This document shows, piece by piece, positions 58,601 through 64,000 of a stretch of 64,000 nucleotides of DNA. Origin of the DNA: Pyrrhoderma lamaoense (lineage: Eukaryota > Basidiomycota > Agaricomycetes > Hymenochaetales > Hymenochaetaceae). The position numbers and the translations under genes were made by a program. Each line of letters begins with the position of its first letter. Positions within the stretch are counted from its first letter, which is position 1. The notes under the pieces are model-generated. The model was not told where the DNA came from and ran no database searches. It was given only the letters and a program-made list of their open reading frames with translations. The stretch is from NCBI GenBank assembly GCA_002794735.1, contig NBAZ01000012.1:372001-436000 (forward strand), written 5' to 3'.

Positions 58601-61600
58601 TAGAGGGTTTTCTCGACGGCCGCCTGTGCCCCCACCGAAGGATGGAGGGGAAATACGTTCGCGGAGTGGGAGTGGGAGTGCGGCTGGTGTTGTTGTAACT
58701 GGTGCTACTGGTAGCGGAACAAACGAGGGTGATGATGTGTTATTCTCGTCTGAGAGGGAACATACGTCTGCTGTTACGGAACGGACGTCTGGGTTCTTCA
58801 TCGCTCCTGCCCTCCCCCCTGTTAGGTTCTCCATGAGCGGGATGGACTTTAATGATATCTTGGGTAGTATTGGTGCCACTTCTAGTAAGCGACTTTCACG
58901 AGTTGGAGGTGGAGGACCGACTGAGGCTGGGATGATCCCCGAAGAGAATGGTGAAGACGGACGAGTGAGGGGGAGAGGGAAGGTGAGGATGTGGCGATGG
59001 CGAGGACGCCTACTAGTGCGACCTCGACGATTACGCCACTTGGAGATTCATCCTCTCTTGAGAACAGTACCACCATAAGTAAGATGAACGGTGTTGGGAG
59101 TAATTCTATGTCTTCGTCATCGTCGGAGGCAGCAGGCGGAGCTAATACAGAACGTAAACCGTCCATGAAGATCAAACGTGTCCCGCCTCCGGAGCTTCAC
59201 CCGACCAATGGGAACACTAAAGGGAATGGAACGTTGTCGTCGACGACCTCGCCGACTTCTCCTCAAGGCTTTGGGTCTTCACGGAGGACGTCATCTAGGG
59301 ATTATACCGGGAAGGTGTTTGTTGATGAGAATGGTGGGATGTCTATCACCACTACCTCTCCACGATCCTCTACCGAGTCTCGTCGGTCTTCTACCCCTCG
59401 GTTGGTCGCCGGTAACGGACGTGACCGGGCTGATTCAAGGAGTACGCCCGCGACCGTGAAGCACGATTCTGCAGAACTGGTAACGCGGAGGCTGAAAGAA
59501 GCGCTATCAGACGCAACCGATCGTTCGGCGGACTACATCAAACTCGACCGAGCGTTCGTGGAAGCCATCCTCCTAAGCCTAGACCAACGAAAAGACCAAG
59601 TGGACGAGATGTCATATAAGCTAGATACGTTTAAACGAAAGAGTCAGATGATGTTCGACGGGCTGTCTGTCGCTCAGAGGGAGTACACGCAGGAACTGGC
59701 TGCTGCCAGACGGAGTGCGGAGGTGGAAGTGTCGAGGTTGAAAATTGAGCTTTCTGGGCAGGCGGCGAGGATTACGGCGTTGACGACGGATGAGAGGAGG
59801 AGGGAGGTGCAAGAAAAGAGGTCGAAGGAGTTGGAGGAAGGACTGGATGGACTTGAGCAGGAGTGGTCAAAGTTGAAGGTTGAGAGGGATATGACGCTTG
59901 CGGAGGTGGAAGAGTTGACTGCTTCTAAGGCTTCGTGAGTGTTTGTTCAGTCTTTATTTCCTTATATTCGTTTTCAAACCCGTTCAAACTAACAAACCAA
60001 CTCACTAATAAATTTTCAATATAGTTCCATACCAAACGGTGAAGTCCCAGTAGCCTCAGTCAGTCGTTCACTCACGATGCGACTCGACAACATCAAGCGA
60101 CAATACCAACACGAGCTAGTCCCTCTCACTCAACAAAGGGAGGCACTGGTCAGAGAGATATCAGATTTGAAAGAAGCGAGGGATATCTTCTTGGAGGAGA
60201 CTGCTGTGTTGAACGCGAGGAACGAGGAGCTTGCGCAGTTGAATACGCAATATGAGAGGAGACTAGAGTATGTTAGGGAGAAGTCTTTGCCGCCTTTGGG
60301 ACCTTTGCAAGTTGGGAATACTGGTAATACTGGTGGTAATGGTGTTGGTAATGGTGGACAAACGAAGACGCCGTTTGATTCTTGGAAATCATCGTCTTCC
60401 TCGGCGGCAGCACATGCTCCTGTGCTCGTGAACACTACGTCAACGTCTAGCTCTTCAACGCTTATCGATGATGGTAATAGTACGGAGAGTGGGAAAAGGA
60501 CTGGGAACCTTAATGGGAACGGAAACGGGACAGAGATCAATTCGCAACGACGAGGGTTTAGGTGGCCTGGGAATAAGGGGAACACTACTACCACCACTAC
60601 GACTACTACTACTGCTAATAATAACAGTAATAATAGTTATATGTCTTCGACGACGGCAGCGCCGCTGGTACCTGCCGTATCACCAAGCGTCGTTGCGGGT
60701 GGGGAGAATGGTACTAGGGCTGGGGCTGGGACTGGGAAGGTGAAGAAGAGGGTTGAGCATGCGTTCCAGCAGCTTAGTATCCTAAGGTTTGCGAAGTGTG
60801 ATCTCTGTGGTGATAAGATGTGGGGGTCGCAGGTTCGGTGTACTGGTATGTTTCTTTCTTTTTTTCCTCTTGCTTTTTTTTTCTTTTTTCATATTCTCTA
60901 TCTATAATTTTATATATATTGTATATTATAAAATGGATGCTGACTATTCTCTTTTTTGATCTGTTTAGTTTGTAACTTGTCTGTACATGTGCGGTGTGCC
61001 GGTCAGGTACATACTGCGTGTACTCATGATGGAGCTGCGGCTGGGATGGACGACTTGGCGCCTGTTGGACCTCCGCGTGAGTACAGATCGTGTTTTACTA
61101 CTTAAACCTATTCTTAAACTGTGTCTTCTTGTTTTCGCTGACATGTATTGTATGTTTTCGGATGATTGTTTTTTCTGTTTTTGCTGGGGAATTTTTGCGT
61201 GTATGCAGCACCTTCGATGTTCGGAAGAGACTTGATTGAACAAGTTAGAGACGACTCGAAGAACTCTGAGGTTCCGCTCTTCGTTCCCGTCATTGTGACG
61301 AAGTGTATCGAAGCTGTTGAAGCAAATGGTATGTTTTCCATTTCATGTATGACTTATGAAAGTCGTTTTTTTGTGTGTCTGACTTCATCTTTTAATCTCT
61401 ATCTATCTATACAAAATCCACCGCGGTTTGCATATCCGTGTGTCTGTCTGTGTCTATGGCGGTATCTTTGTACTTGTATGCTATACAGCCATGGAATACG
61501 AAGGTATCTACCGTAAATCTGGAGGGTCAGGACAATCAAAGGCTATCACCGCGCTTTTCGAGCGTGGCGACTACGACTCGTTCAATTTGGCGGATTCGGA

Positions 61601-62331
61601 GTCGTTTAATGATGTTTCGAGTATCACCTCTGTATTGAAGAATTATTTCAGGCAGCTTCCGAATCCGTTGTTGACGTTTGGTATGCATGAAGCGTTTGTG
61701 GGTGCTGGTAGTACGTATCATTGGTTGACTGTCCTCTTTTGGTCTCCTTGAATTTCGCTATTTGGTACTTTGGTTTACTGACTCTAAAATGTTTTTATTT
61801 TTTTGTGTTTGTGTGTATACAGCTGTTAAAGACCACAGATTAAAGGGCAGGCGTTGAAAGATCTTGTTAAGCAATTGCCAGCTGAGCATTATCATACGTT
61901 GGCTAAGCTTATGCTTCACTTGCATAAGTATGTGTTTTTCTTCCTTGTCCTCTAGGATGTAGTGACTGACTGATTGTAACTTTCACTCTTCCTTTCTCCA
62001 AATGGCGCCGATGCGACAAATTTGATTACAAATAGCATTCAACTGCGTGCCGACGTTAACCTGATGAACGCACGAAACCTTGGTGTTGTCTTTGGTCGTA
62101 AGTTTTCTTTCTTTTACTTTCGTCTCAAGTTGTCCTTGTGGTCACCTTTTTTTTTCGTCTAATGAGTCGAATTCGGCATGCTGACACAAAAAAAATCTCT
62201 GTATTTTTTTTTCAGCCACTCTGATGAGATCCGCAGACCCGAGTCGAGAATTTGCTGATATGGCTGGCAAGTCGTTAGCGATTGAGTATCTTATCGAGAA
62301 CGCTCCTTCCGTTTTCCCTTCGATTTCTTAA
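55670..62331 (+). CDS. LIM-C1-RhoGAP protein (Rga-type Rho GTPase-activating protein)
   Basis: Eleven exons: 55670-55835, 56214-56247, 56507-56899, 57013-59934, 60025-60845, 60969-61076, 61209-61328, 61489-61707, 61823-61927, 62036-62097, 62216-62331; 1689 residues after four corrections. Two LIM zinc domains come first (WHVDCFKCAKCGNQVN; CKVCKKPILDEAV then CFTCRSCK). A basic RERERERERDRER run and about 900 Ser/Gly/Asn-rich residues follow, then a coiled coil. Next is a canonical C1 domain, His near residue 1417 then CDLC, CTVCNLSVHVRCAG and TACTH, fitting HX12CX2C...CX2CX4HX2CX7C. The RhoGAP domain ends the protein, with arginine finger GIYRKSGG near 1531 and LMNARNLGVVFGPTLMRSAD. It should switch off Cdc42/Rho at growth sites. 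Frame breaks: G3 55759-55761 (inside the first LIM Cys pair), G3 58416-58418, G5 58969-58973, G3 61845-61847. Confidence 0.9.
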
Positions 62332-64000
62332 AGTTCTGAAATGGAACGGAGAGTCCCATTTCGTTGCTCGAGGTTTAAAGTTCAAGACCGAAGAACACAA
62401 GACGAAAGCGGAGGAGGAAAATGAGAAGTGGATGAGATGGAGCTGTTTTACGTTACTAGTTTTAGCTGAATTTTGTTATTTATTGGTTAAACCATAGTAT
62501 TTCTATTATCCTCTCTTTCTCTTTCTCTCTCTCTATCTTCCATCGCCCACCTCGTTCCCCCACCGTCCCATAACCCTTCTTTTTTTCTCTTCCAGAAAAA
62601 AAGGATTCCTTTCATGACATCAACTCATCCACAAATATCCTATTCATTGGTTCATTGGTTGCATACCACATTTATATAAATACTTGTATATGTACTCATT
62701 CGGAGGGACTCTTTTTATTCAGGTCATAACTTCCTTTTTTCTCCTTCTTCTCCCTTCTTTTTTATATATATTTTCTCTCTCTTTACCTTTACTCTATTCT
62801 CGTGTTTTATACATCATTTCGTGTATGTCGGTTTATGCATACATGTTATACAGCTACTATAAGATCCAGCCTTACGTTCATTCTTCTCCCACTTCCCCTT
62901 TACTTCTCTCTCTTTTTTGGTTACCTTATTATATGAGCCTTTTTCTCTATCTCTTTGTTCATTGTGTGAAGAACCACATTAGCATCTATCTATCTTTTTT
63001 CCTTTCTCTCTTTCTCTCTCCCCTGCATTGCTTTAGTTTTCTTTTCTTTTATCAATTCTTCTCCCCCTCTGATTCCCTGTTCACAAGTCATCGTGTCACG
63101 TTCTCTCTTTACCTCTCCTCCCTCTCTTCCGCCCTCCTCGCTTCTTCTAACAGATTTCTATCATCCTTACACATCTTTTTGTTTAGATATACCCCTTCCC
63201 CCGCCTCTTTTTCTAACCTTCCTTTCCTCCCGATCTTTGGTTCTGTGTATCATTCATTGGGGCTATGTTTGTTGTCAATGTAAATTTTATTATTTTTCTC
63301 AGGGAAAAAAGTTGAAATGTTATACGTTATCTCAACGTATATATAACATATAAAGTCTGTGCGCGTGTGTTTCAATTGAGGAAAGGGGAAAGGGAGCATG
63401 GAGAGAGGCGATTTGATCTATCTTTGATTTGAGTGTACCTTTCTTTTGGAGGGTAACGGATTCAGATCTTGGTATTTCATTAAGGATTAGGAAAACCTGG
63501 ATGGTAAGGACATCATAGTAACCCCAGGGAATACTATGCATAAAGATGAATAAAACGAGGTAATATAGTAAAATTTACATAAATTAGAATGAAATGTGAT
63601 TAATAGAAGTTCACTCACGTCATATAGTCAAACCAAGTATCATTATGTCGTAGCTACGAATATTACTTACAATAGTGATAGGCGTTTTAAATACCTCTAA
63701 TTTGCTTCTTTTCTGATTCCCTGAGTTATAATGCAACCAGCCTGAGAGGGTCAATTAATTCTTAGATAAAATAGTCTATACAGTAAGTTGATCTTATTAT
63801 AGTTAAATATGATCAAGAGAGTAATACATTTAAGCCGGGAAACGACCTTCCTCGAGAGTCAATTGCAATACTGATGATATATGCCTAACGCCTAGCTAAG
63901 CCATGTCCTCCCGAAGTAGTCAAAGTCATTCTTCAGGATAAATCATCTCCGCCCATTTTGTCCCAATAGATGTGAGCAATAAGCATAACATGGTTGTGCA
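62332..64000. other. 3' flank, pyrimidine-rich, no gene
   Basis: About 1.7 kb. Very CT-rich sequence at 62500-63250 produces a spurious 199-codon frame of Phe/Leu/Ser. The rest is AT-rich. No gene is supported. Confidence 0.5.

Noticed and set aside
37581..61847. Programmed ribosomal frameshifting as the cause of the frame breaks
   Set aside because: Restoring frame would need a -1 shift in many unrelated genes, but the sites lack a common slippery heptamer or downstream structure that I can see, and up to four would be needed in one protein.
62684..63283. 199-codon frame rich in Phe, Leu and Ser
   Set aside because: It is the translation of a CT-rich tract; a pyrimidine-rich strand stays open by chance and gives a false membrane-protein look.

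Overview
The window is a gene-dense stretch of a fungal nuclear genome, most likely from a basidiomycete (Agaricomycotina). The grounds are many short introns of roughly 45-75 nt, several very small exons, and fungal protein architectures: a Pho80-type cyclin, a HAM1-like protein, an alpha-arrestin, phospholipase B, a GH16 glucanase, a pepsin-like protease and a LIM-C1-RhoGAP protein. I cannot name the species.

Layout. 1-5 kb: a 5'-truncated Pho80-type cyclin (+), a convergent HAM1-like lipid-binding protein (-) and a tRNA-Asn. 5.6-17 kb, all +: sphingosine-1-phosphate lyase, alpha-arrestin and a membrane-anchored phospholipase B. 17-21 kb (-): a 667-aa coiled-coil protein and small gene A. 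23.6-25 kb (+): the very-long-chain 3-hydroxyacyl-CoA dehydratase. 25.9-26.4 kb: a MITE-like inverted-repeat element. 27-35 kb (-): a Yap/Pap1-type bZIP factor and protein phosphatase 5. 35-38.6 kb (+): a BTB protein and ARPC2. 39-42 kb (-): small genes C and B, relatives of A, in an otherwise gene-poor stretch. 42.6-47 kb: a PPR protein (-) divergent from cohesin RAD21 (+). 47-52.6 kb: a secreted GH16 glucanase (-) divergent from an aspartic protease (+). 55.7-62.3 kb (+): a 1689-aa LIM-C1-RhoGAP protein.

Themes. Several genes touch membrane lipids: S1P lyase, PHS1-type dehydratase, phospholipase B and the HAM1-like protein. Others serve actin and polarity (ARPC2, RhoGAP), nutrient and signal control (cyclin, arrestin, PP5, bZIP), the secreted enzyme set (GH16, protease), and core chromosome or organelle work (RAD21, PPR). 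They do not form an obvious cluster, so I read this as ordinary genome with two unusual signals.

The first signal is at least 14 apparent single-base losses in conserved genes, almost all in runs of three or more G or C, and always one base too few. After adding one base per site, every affected gene splices to a whole number of codons. Systematic consensus error is the best reading. The second is an unrecognised family of three small genes that share 5' leader sequence. Two of them also share a TATA box and an upstream block.
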